A program made the translations under genes and the position numbers. Below the pieces are notes generated by a model, which did not search any database, was not told where the DNA came from, and saw only the letters and a program-made list of their open reading frames with translations. A DNA stretch of 64,000 nucleotides from Gigantopelta aegis (taxonomy: Eukaryota > Mollusca > Gastropoda > Neomphalida > Peltospiridae), in contig NC_054711.1 of assembly GCF_016097555.1 (NCBI RefSeq), positions 34,741,395 through 34,805,394 on the forward strand, written 5' to 3'. Positions 41,914-53,633 of this stretch are shown here, piece after piece (the stretch's first letter is position 1; every line of letters starts with the position of its first letter).

Positions 41914-42071
41914 TTTTGGTTTTAACTGGGGAATGCTTATCTAGCAGTTCAGTTAGAATTAAGTACAGTTTACTCGATGCATTAGTAATCCAGATAATGC
42001 ATTGAGTAAACTGTAGGCCTACTCAGTTCTAACTGAACTGCTAGATAAGCATGCCCCAGTTAAAACCAAAA
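41914..42071. mobile_element. 158-bp foldback (palindromic) MITE
   Basis: Arms start TTTTGGTTTTAACTGGGG and pair almost throughout with the other arm (one-base change at GAATGC/GCATGC, a small insertion of GGCCTA), around a loop near 41990. It abuts the 5' side of the LINE fragment. Confidence 0.9.
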
Positions 42072-42550
42072 GGGTTAAACGAATGTACCAACCTGAATGG
42101 TATTCTGAAGAAATTAAACAAGCTTGGCAAAAGAGGGACAAGTACTATGGGTGTAAAAACTGGGAACTGTATACATGTAACATGTACAGTCTGGAGAAAC
42201 AAGAAAACAACTCTTATTGACAAAGCTAAAAGGATTTCTTTAATAATGCAGTTTCTGACAGTAAAAATCCTGGTTATCTCTGGAAACACCTAAAAAGCAT
42301 TACACCATGTGTCAACAGACATCCAGTACCAATAAAGTTGATATATAACAATAAAACTACCACAGACCCATTGAAATATTAGAAGATCTAAATCAACATT
42401 TTGTAAATATATCAAAATCATTCCCCAACACAAATTCAAATACACTAGTATTTGATACTCTTGAGAAACTAGTCCGGCAGAGATTATCTACATAGTTCCT
42501 TTAGCCTGCAATATATTACAGATATTCAGGTAATTGATATTATCAATAAG

Positions 42551-44240
42551 ATGGACTCCAATAAATCAACAGGTGTTGATGGTCTTGGTCCTAAATTACT
42601 AAAACTATGTAAGGAATATATAGCCCCCTCAGTAGCATACATTATTAATATGAGTATTGATACATGTACCTTTCCACAGAAGCTGAAGACAGCAAGAGTA
42701 ATGCCATGTCACAAAGGTAGATGTAAAGAAGACCCTAATAATTACATACCTATATCTATTTTACCCACAATTTCTAAAACATTTGAAAAACATGTCCCAA
42801 AACAATTAAAAGATTATCTTTACAAATATGAACTACTACACAAATGCTCAGTCAGGATTTAGAGACAAACACTCATGTCAGACAGCACTAACATCTCTAA
42901 TAGACCAACTAGATAAAGGAAACATGATTGGTTCTGTATTTTTAGATTCGAGCAAAGCATTTGACTTGGTGGATCATCAAATCTTGCTGCAAAAACTTCA
43001 GGTATATTGACTGTCACCGAATACAGTTGAATGGTTTAAGTTGTACTTAAACAACAGAAAACAGCTTATACAAATTAACAATATTAGCTCCAAAGAATTG
43101 GGTATAGTATCTGGCTCTATTCTTGGGCCTATTTTATTTCTTATGTTTATAAGTGATCTTCCATTATCTACCAAAAATGTCAGTGTAGATATGTATGCAG
43201 ATGACACGACATTACACACATCTGGCAGACATTTGTCTGTAATAGAGACTACGTTACAAACAAACTTAGATGCTGTAAACTCTTGGGGCCTCAATAATAA
43301 TATGTCTATAAACCCATCTAAAACTACATGTATGTTAATTGGTACACAGCAAAAATTGGGGCCAAACTGGTCAGTTGCAACTAAATATCAATAATAACCC
43401 TATATCATCAGCTCATTGCCAAAAACATTTAGGACTGTGTTTCAAGATCAAAATCTTAGCTGGAACACACAAGTTGATCACATTTGTTCACAAGTTTCAT
43501 CTAAACTGGCTCTTTTGCGATGAATTAGCAAATTATTCACCCCAGAATCAAAATCTCTATTCTGTAATGCATATATTCTTGGGCATGATTGGTTCTGTAT
43601 TTTTAGATTCGAGCAAAGCATTTGACTTGGTGGATCATCAAATCTTGCTGCAAAAACTTCAGGTATATCAACTGTCACCGAATACAGTTGAATGGTTTAA
43701 GTTATACTTAAACAACAGAAAACAGCTTATACAAATTAACAATATTAGCTCCAAAGAATTGGGCTCTATCTGGCTCTATTCTTGGGCCTATTTTATTTCT
43801 TATGTTTATAAGTGATATTCCATTATCTACCCAAAATGTCAGTGTAGATACATGTATGTATGCAGATGACACGACATTACACACATCTGGCAGACATTTG
43901 TCTGTAAAAGAGACTACGTTACAAACAAACTTAGATGCTGTAAACTCTTGGTGCATTAATAATAATATGTCTATAAACCCATCTAAAACTACATGTATGT
44001 TAATTGGTACACAGCAAACATTGGGCCAAACTGGTCAGTTGTAACTAAATATCAATAATAACCCTATCATCTGCTCATTGACAAAAACATTTAGGACTGT
44101 GTTTCAAGATCAAAATCTTAGCTGGAACACACAAGTTGATCACATTTGTTCACAAGTTTCATCGAAACTGGCTCTTTTGCGATGAATTAGCAAATTATTC
44201 ACCCCAGAATCAAAATCTCTATTCTGTAATGCATATATTC
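42551..44240 (+). pseudogene. LINE reverse transcriptase remnant with internal duplication
   Basis: Motifs in order: MDSNKSTGVDGLGPKLLK, NNYIPISILPTISKTFEK, SGFRDKHSCQTALTSL, FLDSSKAFDLVDHQILLQKL, GSILGPILFLMFISDL, MYADDTTLH. The block from FLDSSKAF onward then occurs again. Frame breaks separate the blocks. A stop lies after LQKLQVY at 43008-43010. Confidence 0.85.
42923..44240 (+). repeat. Tandem duplication of 661 bp inside the LINE
   Basis: 42923-43584 and 43585-44240 are about 97% alike by eye, beginning CATGATTGGTTCTGTATTTT and ending ATGCATATATTCTT. The second copy continues into the rest of the LINE (TTTGATTATGGGTCAGTAAC). Confidence 0.92.
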
Positions 44241-45044
44241 TTCCAATATTTGATTATGGGTCAGTAACATGGGGTCGCTGCAATAAAACATACGTTGACA
44301 GATTAATAAAGCTACAAAAAAAAGAGCGTCTTGATAAACCACTGCTAACTCCTTCAGCAGATCTCTTTAAGGAATTACAGTGGTTGCTTTTTTATTATAG
44401 GTGCACATACCATACGGGTACATTAGTATATATATAATACGTTGAACAATCTGACACCTGCATATATAAGTGATTCCCTTACGGAAATAACTTATACTTT
44501 ACATATACGCCACTTATAAGTGGCCTATAAGTTACCCATATATTGGTATAAGTGAAGTATCAGTGTGTATAAGTATAAGTGAAAAGAATGGTTAACTGAT
44601 ACATCACTGATACTCCACATATATTTCACCTATAAGTGGTTTATCAGTGGTATAAGTAAACTGGAATTAAGACATTTTTTGTTTGTTTCTATAAGTGAAA
44701 TATAAGTGAACAATTAGTTTGGAGATAGTCTTTTTGCAAAGGAAATGATGTGTTCCAAATGAACAGGGAAAAAACTAAGTCCAAAACATTTTCATGGTTA
44801 TTTTTAAAAAATTCATAACTTCTCACAGGATTTATCAAATTCATTGGGAACAGTGGCTAAACAACCAAACATACATGTAACAGAATTTGATACTATTTCC
44901 AGTAATAATAATTTTTTATATTAATATTAATACACATGATGCTATATGATTATAATTATCCCATGCTACCTCCTCACTTAAATAGACCCTCCAGACTCAC
45001 CACCTGTCACAATAAATATCTGTAAAATTGTAGTGGCAGAGCAG

Positions 45045-45048
<4 letters not shown>

Positions 45049-45076
<28 letters not shown>

Positions 45077-45077
45077 G
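45049..45077 (+). repeat. (TG)n microsatellite
   Basis: About 14 TG dinucleotides after GCAGAGGG. Confidence 0.9.
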
Positions 45078-45414
45078 AGGTGAGCCCCATTTCAGTGTGT
45101 TTATTACAGCATGGATTTATTTTATCTATTAATGGTAATTTGTATTTACATATAAAAAAGTTAATTAACTAAAAAAAATTAAAAATACAAAACCCACAAG
45201 AAAAACAAAGACAACAACAATGACATCAGTAATTGAGATAGAACAAGAGATTATTATGAGAGGTGCAAAATCTTGAGATTAATAGCCTTGCCATCTTAGG
45301 CAGTATGGTGCAACTTCAAAAGGACTTAATTCAGACACCACTGTGTGGGTCTCCAGCCAGTAGGAGGAAACCCAAAGAAGAAAACCAAAATGGCGGCACC
45401 TGGACATTTTCTTT

Positions 45415-45651
45415 GGTCTCACTACACAGATCACTTCCGGGTGAGAGTTCATCATCTCGGTCCACTATAGTTCCTAATTGTGACACATGTTATAGTTCAC
45501 ATATTCACTTCTAGGAAATGGTGAAGAATTAAAACAATATGTATGTTTAATGGTCAGCCTTCTGGCAGTATTTTGCCCGTGTTATTTTGTAATATTGTGC
45601 ATCAACCTTTTGGGACATGGGTATATAGCGCAAGTGACAGCCGGAGTGAAT
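45415..45651 (+). repeat. 237-bp direct repeat, copy 1
   Basis: Starts GGTCTCACTACACAGATCAC and ends GCCGGAGTGAATC. Copy 2 is at 46758-46995 with only a few differences. Both lie inside the 6.4-kb TIR element. Confidence 0.92.
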
Positions 45652-46069
45652 CGGTTAATGAACCACCTGTTCGGACCGGTACTACAGCCAGATGCAGTCA
45701 TATAGCAAAAAACTGAGACGGAAATGTTCTCAATTTTGGAGTGAAAATAGATGCTTATATAATGTATGTTCGCAATGGTGTATGTTGTTTGTGCCAACGA
45801 GAACCCGTTCTATGGGCAATCTTCACTTGAAGTTGGGCAGTTTAACATGGGTTTCAATGGCAGATGACATCTGTGTAGTGAGACCATAATGTAAAACATG
45901 AAATTACTGTTTATCCCCAAAAATATAAGTTTAGCAAGCCAAAATGAAAATGTACTAGTGTAGCATCCTTATAAAAGGTAATTACATCGATGTGGATTTG
46001 AGCCAAGCGTATGGGGGCCCTATTTGGGTAAATATTGCAAACGTCAATTTTATTTATTTTTATCTTCTT

Positions 46070-46094
46070 TTTTTTTTTTTTTTTTTTTTTTTTA
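46070..46094 (+). repeat. Poly-T tract
   Basis: About 25 T, possibly the reverse of a retroposed poly-A; no retroposon body was identified beside it. Confidence 0.8.
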
Positions 46095-46757
46095 GGGGTG
46101 TGTGTCAAAATGTATATTCTAGTGTTCTTACATGTAATAAATAAATTGATCTGAGTGTCTAACACTGAGTTTCTCATTGTAAAAGGTCAAAATTCAAGGT
46201 CACAAGGTCAATATCTAAATTCACCCTAATTTCTGTGATTTTGTGCATAATGAATTTTTTCGAATGTACAGTCATAGTGACAAACAGTTTTGATGGTATT
46301 GTGAATATATAACATAGTATTCTACTATGAAAGTAGAATTTGTATCTGCCATTAATAATATGTGGATCTTCATGCTGAAATATACAGAAAAAAACAGGAT
46401 TTCAACACTTCATTATGAAACAATTGTTGCCCATAGCAACAATTGATGGAAACTAATATTTTTAATGAACTAATTAGATAATTAGCTTCTTTGTATATTC
46501 CCCATATCAGAACTACCAACAAGGTCATACATAACCATATAGTGGCTGCTTGTTTGATGGCCATCTATTGTGTGGATGACCAAGGAGTAACAATGTGATA
46601 TGAAGTTTTATTGGATGGTATGGTGCATCTATCTTTTGGTGTATTGGTTTGAGTTCATAAGTTACATGGCTCTAGTATAGCTTTTCATGGTGTAAATGAC
46701 CCAAATTATCAAATTGACTTCAAACCAAGTTTGACAAAATCGGTCACTAGACTTTAA

Positions 46758-46995
46758 GGTCTCACTACACAGATCACTTCCGGGTGAGAGTTCATCATCA
46801 CGGTCCACTATAGTTCCTAATTGTGACACATGTTATAGTTCACATATTCACTTCTAGGAAATGGTGAAGAATTAAAACAATATGTATGTTTAATGGTAAG
46901 CCTTCTGGCTGTATTTTGCCCGTGTTATTTTGTAATATTGTGCATCAACCTTTTGGGACATGGGTATATAGCGCAAGTGACAGCCGGAGTGAATC
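46758..46995 (+). repeat. 237-bp direct repeat, copy 2
   Basis: Near-identical to 45415-45651, so the duplication is recent relative to the host element. Confidence 0.92.
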
Positions 46996-47418
46996 CTTTG
47001 TTTGATAAATTCTCTTTATTTATGTTAATGCATGTGCATAAACATTTCATTTAGTGAATACAACTATACTAAAAGTTCAAACTAGTGCTGATTATAGTTA
47101 TTTTGTCACACAAAGGTTTGGTGGTGTTGTTTACATTTAAATATTATAAGTAATTAGTAGTAATTAATTAAAGTATACTTGTGGTTTCCTTCTGTTACCA
47201 ACAAACATGATTTTTCTTTCTTTTTTTATGTCCAGGCAAATTTTAAAGTTTTTAAATCCATATGATCAATTAATAGCTTGGAAGTATTAATAAGTTATAA
47301 TTTTTAATTATATAATTTTTATCATTGTGTCCTTTTTACCATTTCCGGTAATGGAGGAACATTTGTGCAATTGTACATTAAAACAGTTTATGTGATAAAA
47401 CCAACTTGAAAAGGATCA

Positions 47419-47420
<2 letters not shown>

Positions 47421-47452
<32 letters not shown>
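47421..47452 (+). repeat. (AT)n microsatellite
   Basis: About 16 TA/AT dinucleotides. Similar tracts lie at 55640-55662 and 57057-57087. Confidence 0.9.
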
Positions 47453-47454
<2 letters not shown>

Positions 47455-48743
47455 GTATTTTGATTAAATGAGCTAAAATAATTTATGTAATGTTCAACTT
47501 CTGCAATTCACAAACACTGGAAGTCTTCAGATATCACCTTACAAAGGGATTACATAGCTCCACTATTGGGGCAATAAAATGTCTATAGGAGAATGGGAGT
47601 TATCACCTGATCACTTTGTACCTGTCTTATAAAAAGGATGTGTATCTCTACTTCTGGCAGACTGGGAGTAATTAATTTACTTCACACAGTGCTAATTAAA
47701 AGTCCATGGGAAATGGGGGGCAGTTGTAATGACTGACATTTTAAACAGTAACATGAAAAATATTTGTTAGCTTTTGTTTGCTTAATACACATATTATTTT
47801 TTATAAGCCCAATCATTGCATGTTAATATCATTTACAGTAAGCTTTGCTAAAGTCAAAATACCTATTGTTTGTTCAGAAAAATAAAGATGCTACAGAGAA
47901 CACCAAAAGAAAAACCTAGTGTCATCATATTTTTTTACAAAATGCACAATTAAAATGGATGTTTTCATTTATTCACCAGTTATCTCCAGATACATACATG
48001 TTGTAATGGTTCATGTACTGAACAAATCAGTCTGACTGATGTTTTATTAAAGTTGATCATCCAGCTTTAATATCCTCAACATGCACATACAAATACATAA
48101 AACTTTACCATTTGGATTATGGAAACATATATAATCAGTTGAATCAGAGAAATTCATAAACAGTTATTTGCATGATTCTTTCTAGTAGTTTCCAAAACTT
48201 AAAAGATTAAAAATATATATGTATATACATGTATGTATTTTATTTTCTGGTTTCTTCTTAATTAAAATTAAAGTTCAACATTGAATATTTCAAAGTCTGT
48301 TTTAATACAAAAAATAACGTTTATCCTAGATATTTGATTGAATATTTTTTTAAACAATTATTTTTAGAAGTAAAATTGAAAATGTAACCGAATGTTTGTT
48401 TTTTCCTGAAGTTTTGATTCCCCACATCTGAAACTTGGTAGGCTATGATTCTCTAACTTAGTCTTTAAAAACTAATAGAAAAAACTAAATGTTTACATTA
48501 AACAATGACTAATTACACTGTACATGTACATAGCAGATCTATCCAGACTATATAAAATATTTTTTTCTTTTAAATTATTTTGCAGAATCCCATCTGAATG
48601 TTGGATGACATATATCAAGATGGCACTGAACAGGACATAACTGAAGAAAAGGGATGTGAGAGAATCCAATCTAACATTTAAACTTATAAATATACATTTA
48701 TATTATTTATCAAATATTTCTTTGCATATACTGTTCAGATATA

Positions 48744-50241
48744 TTAGTGGGTCACTTCAGGAAGAATGAAACACCACTTTGTTAAGACTATTGTGCTTCA
48801 ATTTTTATGTCTTGCTGACAGTTTACAGATAGGGTGTGGAAGTGCTATCATACATTCCCACGGTTACATTCGATAAAACGCAGCTACTGTACAATAAAGT
48901 TCCAAAATGTGAATATTCGCAAAAACGCAGCCACGTGCAAACCATGTCACCACTGCACGTGCGTTGTCTGCACGTGCAACATGAACACCGACAGTATAAA
49001 AGTGCAGGGTGTTCGCTTGCCTGGCCTCTGTATCTGGCCGACAGTTGACAATCCAGGACATGCCACGTCTCAGTGAACTGCAGAGAAACAATGCCATCGG
49101 CCGACTAGACGCAGGCAAATCCAGAACGGCCGTTGCCAGGGCATTCCATGTGTCCCCAAGCACCAGCTCCAGACTGTGGGACCGTTACCAGCAACATGGA
49201 TCAACACGTGACCTCCCTAGATCCGGTCGACCACGGTTCACTACCCCCGGGCAGGACCGCTACATCCGGGTACGCCACCTTCGGGAACGATTGACTACTG
49301 CCACCTCCACAGCCGCAGCAATACCAGGTTTGCGCAGGATATCCGACCAGACCGTACGGAACCGCCTACGTGAGGTAGGAATTCGTGCCAGACGTCCAGT
49401 TCGAGGTGTCATCTTAACACCACAACACCGTCGACTCCGACTGCAGTGGTGCCAGATTCATCGACAATGGCCTCGACTGCGATGGAGACAGGTGTGGTTC
49501 AGTGACGAGTCCCGATTTCTGCTCCGACGTCATGATGGAAGATGTCGCGTGTATAGGCGTCGTGGTGAACGTTATGCGGCATACTGCGTGCAGGAAGTGG
49601 ACAGATTCGGCGGGGGTAGTGTCATGGTGTGGGCAGCCATCTCACACACTGGCAGAACTGACCTGGTCCACGTGCAGGGCAACCTGAATGCACAGGGCTA
49701 CATTGACCAGATTCTCCGGCCACACATCGTTCCAGTTATGGCCAACGCCAACGCAGTGTTCCAACATGACAACGCCAGGCCTCACACAGCACGTCTCACA
49801 ACGGCTTTCCTACAGAACAACAACATTAATGTCCTTCCTTGGCCATTGATATCACCGGATTTGAACCCAATTGAGCATCTATGGGACGAGTTGGACCGAC
49901 GCCTCCGACAGCGACAACCACAGCCCCAGACCCTGCCCGAGCTGGCAGTAGCCTTGCAGGCCGAGTGGGCCACCATCCCCCGGGACGTCATCCGTACTCT
50001 GGTTGCTTCAATGGGCAGGCGGTGCCAGGCAGTTGTCAACACACGCGGAGGCCACACCCGGTATCGACTCCAGATGACCTTGACCTTGGTGGTGTGTCCT
50101 ATCACTTACTCACAATGGACTAGAGTGAATTGTGAACAATCCTGCAACATTTGGTAATTATCGGACTCACCATTCAATAATTAAATCAATTCTCCAAATG
50201 TTACGACAATGTGGTTTTGTGTTTCTTCTTTTGAAGAGTAT
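48744..50241 (+). mobile_element. Tc1-type DNA transposon nested in the TIR element
   Basis: Ends are imperfectly inverted (CTTCAGGAAGAATGAAACAC left; CTTCAAAAGAAGAAACACAA right, reversed) next to TA dinucleotides. Composition is much richer in GC than the surroundings. Limits are approximate by about 10 bp. Confidence 0.8.
49060..50157 (+). CDS. Tc1-family transposase, open frame
   Basis: Cut-and-paste transposase. From ATG at 49060: helix-turn-helix region MPRLSELQRNNAIGRL and VARAFHVSPSTSSRLWDRYQ, then RSGRPRFTTPGQDRYI (AT-hook-like link). Catalytic D in VWFSDESRF, D in QHDNARPHTA, and E 34 residues later in [13 protein letters not shown] (D34E). The family normally stops after GGHTRY; here the codon after Tyr is CGA and the frame runs 26 more residues, possibly a lost TGA. 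The ORF could begin at 49009 but MPRL is the family start. No internal break is seen, so the protein may be competent or only recently silenced. Confidence 0.9.
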   Translation: MPRLSELQRNNAIGRLDAGKSRTAVARAFHVSPSTSSRLWDRYQQHGSTRDLPRSGRPRFTTPGQDRYIRVRHLRERLTTATSTAAAIPGLRRISDQTVRNRLREVGIRARRPVRGVILTPQHRRLRLQWCQIHRQWPRLRWRQVWFSDESRFLLRRHDGRCRVYRRRGERYAAYCVQEVDRFGGGSVMVWAAISHTGRTDLVHVQGNLNAQGYIDQILRPHIVPVMANANAVFQHDNARPHTARLTTAFLQNNNINVLPWPLISPDLNPIEHLWDELDRRLRQRQPQPQTLPELAVALQAEWATIPRDVIRTLVASMGRRCQAVVNTRGGHTRYRLQMTLTLVVCPITYSQWTRVNCEQSCNIW

Positions 50242-50900
50242 ATTTCACTTATACTTCACTTATACAGCATTTTTTGTAAAATATCAGTGAATGACTTATA
50301 CTTCACTTGTACAGCAATGTTTGTAAATATCTGTGAATCACTCGTACTTCACTTATATTTCACTTATACTTCACTATACAGCATTTTTTGTAAAATATCA
50401 GTGAACGACTTATACTTCACTTGTACAGCAATGTTTGTAAATATCTGTGAATCACTCATACTTCACTTATACTTCACTATACGGCATTTACTGTAAAACA
50501 TCAGTGAATCACTTATACTTCACTCATACAGCAATGTTTGTAAATATCAGTGAATCACTTATACTTCACCTATACTTCACTTATACAGCAGTTTCTGTTA
50601 AATATCAATGCATCACTTATACTTCACTCATACAGCAATGTTTGTAAATATCAGTGAATCACTTATACTTCACCTATACTTCACTTATAAGTCACTTATA
50701 TATATCTAACACTTCTGTTAAATATAAGCGAATGACTTACACTTCACTTATATATATGGTTAACACTTCACTTATACGTCACATATACTTTGTATAAGTG
50801 ATACCTCATTTGCATACAAAATCCTAATCATTTACTTATAAGTCACTTATACTTCAAAAGTATTAACGACTTATACTTCACTTATGAGTAAAAAATATAA
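50235..50900 (+). repeat. Subterminal tandem repeat of the TIR element
   Basis: Units such as TCAGTGAATCACTTATACTT, CACTTATACAGCAATGTTTG, TAAATATCTGTGAATCACTC recur with periods of about 60-120 bp. Related inverted motifs lie at 44490-44710. Confidence 0.9.
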
Positions 50901-51369
50901 GTCATTTCGGTAAGGGTTAGTTCATACCATTATCAGGCTCAAATAAATATAACCTGAGATCAGCAACACATAATAATCTTGTATTGCCAAGACCCAACAC
51001 TGAATTGTATAAACACTTATTCCGGTGTTGAAATATGGAATACAATCCCAGATTCTATTTAAAAAAGTGTATCCTTACCTTCATTTAAAAGACAATATAA
51101 AAAATTCATAACAACACTGGCTCTTGATGTTTAGTAAAAACAAATTTGCATTAATTATGTATGCATCATGGGTATTTACCTTTCGATGCATTTAATGAAG
51201 AATAATTATGTTGTGTTTTGTTATTACATTGTTTATTTCATTATATGTTGAGTAATAATGTTTAATACTTAATAGACAGAAGGCCACAAGGGAGATTAGT
51301 GTACGACTATTTGTGTAACCTTTAAATAAAGATTATTATTGTTGTTATTGTTATTATTATTATTATTAT

Positions 51370-52290
51370 AAATGAAAGTTTTGTTGACTTAATTTGTACA
51401 AAAACGATAACAAGATGATTTAGAAAAGATGAAGAAATAATAATGATATATTTTAAAAATTAATTAAAACGGGAAAAAAAAAATGTACGAAACATATATG
51501 CATATATACATGTACACCTTTTTGCAAAATAAGAGCATCTGCTTAAAATAATGGCAAATAGCACTTTTAGTCCAGTAAAAATATGACTGAACAGAAGGTT
51601 TTTTGTTATATATTTATTAGATGACCCCACTGAACATTATATCCAAAATCTACTCAAATCTGAACCGGGAAAGGTGCTGATTAGCATAATCCAATATGGC
51701 CGACAACACAAACTTTGAAGCTGTATATCTACTAAATGGTTGATTTTTACCTCATAAATCTATTATAAATAGGTAGAAATATGATACCAAATAATGAAAA
51801 CATCTTATTAAAATATAGTGTATCGCACCTTAACAAGTATGCCTTTCTTTTCCTACTATCCGCTGATTAAGTGTATCGACACATTCCTTTCTTTTTATAG
51901 CCTACTTAATAATTTTTGGTTTCAGAGCAATGGGCTAGGGTGTCACAGTCACACACATTCCTTTCTTCCCCTTAACACACATGACTTCTCCTTTTTGAAA
52001 AATATAGTCTGCTAAAAACATCCTGGTTTTGTTTAAACAGTATTATATTTCGTATTCACAGACTTTCAGCTCGGCACCGCTGTGTGACATTTTTTACTAC
52101 CATAAAATGCCACTAGGCCTACAATGGCGTAGCCAGCATGAGACAGACGAGGTGCTTGTCTCGTCTGGAATTTCCCCCGTTTTATTTTATTTTTCCCATG
52201 ACACGGATATTTATTTTACAGGTCTGGGTTTTCCTCGGCGTTTTTTCTCTCTGACTATGCCCCAGGCCTACCTACTGTTTGTTATGTTTT
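51370..52290. other. Intergenic, nothing recognised
   Basis: AT-rich sequence after the LINE tail; no coding or RNA feature seen. Confidence 0.5.
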
Positions 52291-52296
52291 TAAATA

Positions 52297-52454
52297 TTAC
52301 ATATCGTTTTAGTATAGATTCATCAAATACACGTACCAATACTTATTTTACATATCGTTTTAGTATAGATTCATCAAATACACGTACCAATACTTATTTT
52401 ACATATCGTTTTAGTATAGATTCATCAAATACACGTACCAATACTTATTTTATA
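52297..52454 (+). repeat. 51-bp minisatellite, 3 units
   Basis: Unit ACATATCGTTTTAGTATAGA, TTCATCAAATACACGTACCA, ATACTTATTTT, three near-identical copies. Confidence 0.95.
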
Positions 52455-52741
52455 GTGATACACATGTAATATTGATTACTGCTTTTGCCAGCTTCGTTTA
52501 GTAATATATTCGTCAAATTAAGCTTTAATTTGCATTTGGAAATTTTGCGAACATCTTAAATGCTGAGATAAAGCGCATAATATCAGTGTCTTATGTATCG
52601 GTCATGAATACTGGTCCATCAAAGTATATAGATGGGCTAGAGATACCTTGATTCAATCCATTATCTAATACATAAAAAAAACAAATAACAGGTAAAATTA
52701 TTTATTCCATCTCGTGGTGTATATATTTACATTTAATATTA

Positions 52742-52903
52742 TTAGGCTCTCAAATAATCACTAAGATATATACCCACATAACAGGTAAAATTATCTACAT
52801 AATAATCACTAAGATATATACCCACATAACAGGTAAAATTATCTACATAATAATCACTAAGATATATACCCACATAACAGGTAAAATTATCTATATAATA
52901 AAA
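52742..52903 (+). repeat. 48-bp minisatellite, 3 units
   Basis: Unit AATAATCACTAAGATATATA, CCCACATAACAGGTAAAATT, ATCTACAT; three copies. Confidence 0.95.
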
Positions 52904-52941
52904 AGTTATATATATATAATTTGTTTTAAAGCCGCTGATCC

Positions 52942-53190
52942 TAGTATCAGAGGTGTACACATGTACGTATCATTTGTTTGATATAAAATTAATATTTAGC
53001 TGCTACAAATATCAGAGGTATACGTACCATTTGTTTGATATAAAATTAATATTTACCTGCTACAAATATCAGAGGTATACGTACCATTTGTTTGATATAA
53101 AATTAATATTTACCTGCTACAAATATCAGAGGTATACGTACCATTTGTTTGATATAAAATTAATATTTACCTGCTACAAATATCAGGGTG
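52942..53190 (+). repeat. 57-bp minisatellite, 4 units
   Basis: Unit ATCAGAGGTATACGTACCAT, TTGTTTGATATAAAATTAAT, ATTTACCTGCTACAAAT; four copies, first one variant. Confidence 0.95.
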
Positions 53191-53633
53191 ACCAGAAACA
53201 CGTTGGATTTGCCACAAATAGTAAGGATTGTTTAAGTTCATTGTAAAAAAAAAAAGGTAAACAGTTTTTAAAAAATAGAAAAAAAAGTAGAAAGAAATTT
53301 CACTTCCTAAAAACTAGGGTCTGCGTCTTTAATAATAATATTTCAAAATATGGTGACATAAAACGTCGCCAGGTTTCCCTCACAATAAACAACAAATATA
53401 TATATATAACAATAATTTCACATTTAAATCTATAATTAGTTACCTTCACCTGTCTCCAGGTTACCCCTATGTGTACGCGGTGGTAGAAGTATAATATACA
53501 TCTCATCTCAAATTATGTTGGGGTCGGGTATAAGATAGGTGTGTGGGTGGGGAAATTCTCATTTAAATAAATAGTATATATATGCTTGAGAATGTGCGTG
53601 TTTATAAGAAAGCCCAGTGTGTATGTTAAAGTT

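Larger units (their letters stand above)
44476..50916. mobile_element. 6.4-kb TIR element with ACTTATA subterminal arrays
   Basis: The ends are CCCTTACGGAAATAACTTAT and, reversed, CCCTTACCGAAATGACTTAT. Inside each end are arrays of the ACTTATA/TATAAGT motif (44490-44710 and 50235-50900). Flanks are GATT and TTAG, so a TT duplication is possible; TA is an alternative if the repeat starts later. No transposase of its own is recognised, so it is non-autonomous or deleted. Superfamily undecided. Confidence 0.75.
42072..51368 (+). mobile_element. CR1/L2-group LINE fragment, interrupted
   Basis: Reverse-transcriptase protein fragments from 42080 to 44475, and the C-terminal end and 3' UTR from 50917 to 51368, closing with AAATAAAGATTATTATTG and a (TTATTG)n/(TTA)n tail. 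The 6.4 kb between is a later insertion. The clade assignment is by general resemblance (AFDLVDHQILL, GSILGPILFLMFISDLP, YADDTTL) and is tentative. Numerous frame breaks. Confidence 0.8.

Noticed and set aside
41914-42071. Palindrome as a microRNA precursor
   Set aside because: The stem is too long and too perfect for a typical animal precursor and it resembles a foldback MITE; left as a finding only.
45263-45514. 83-codon frame in the 6.4-kb TIR element as transposase
   Set aside because: No transposase motif, and half of it lies in the 237-bp repeat.
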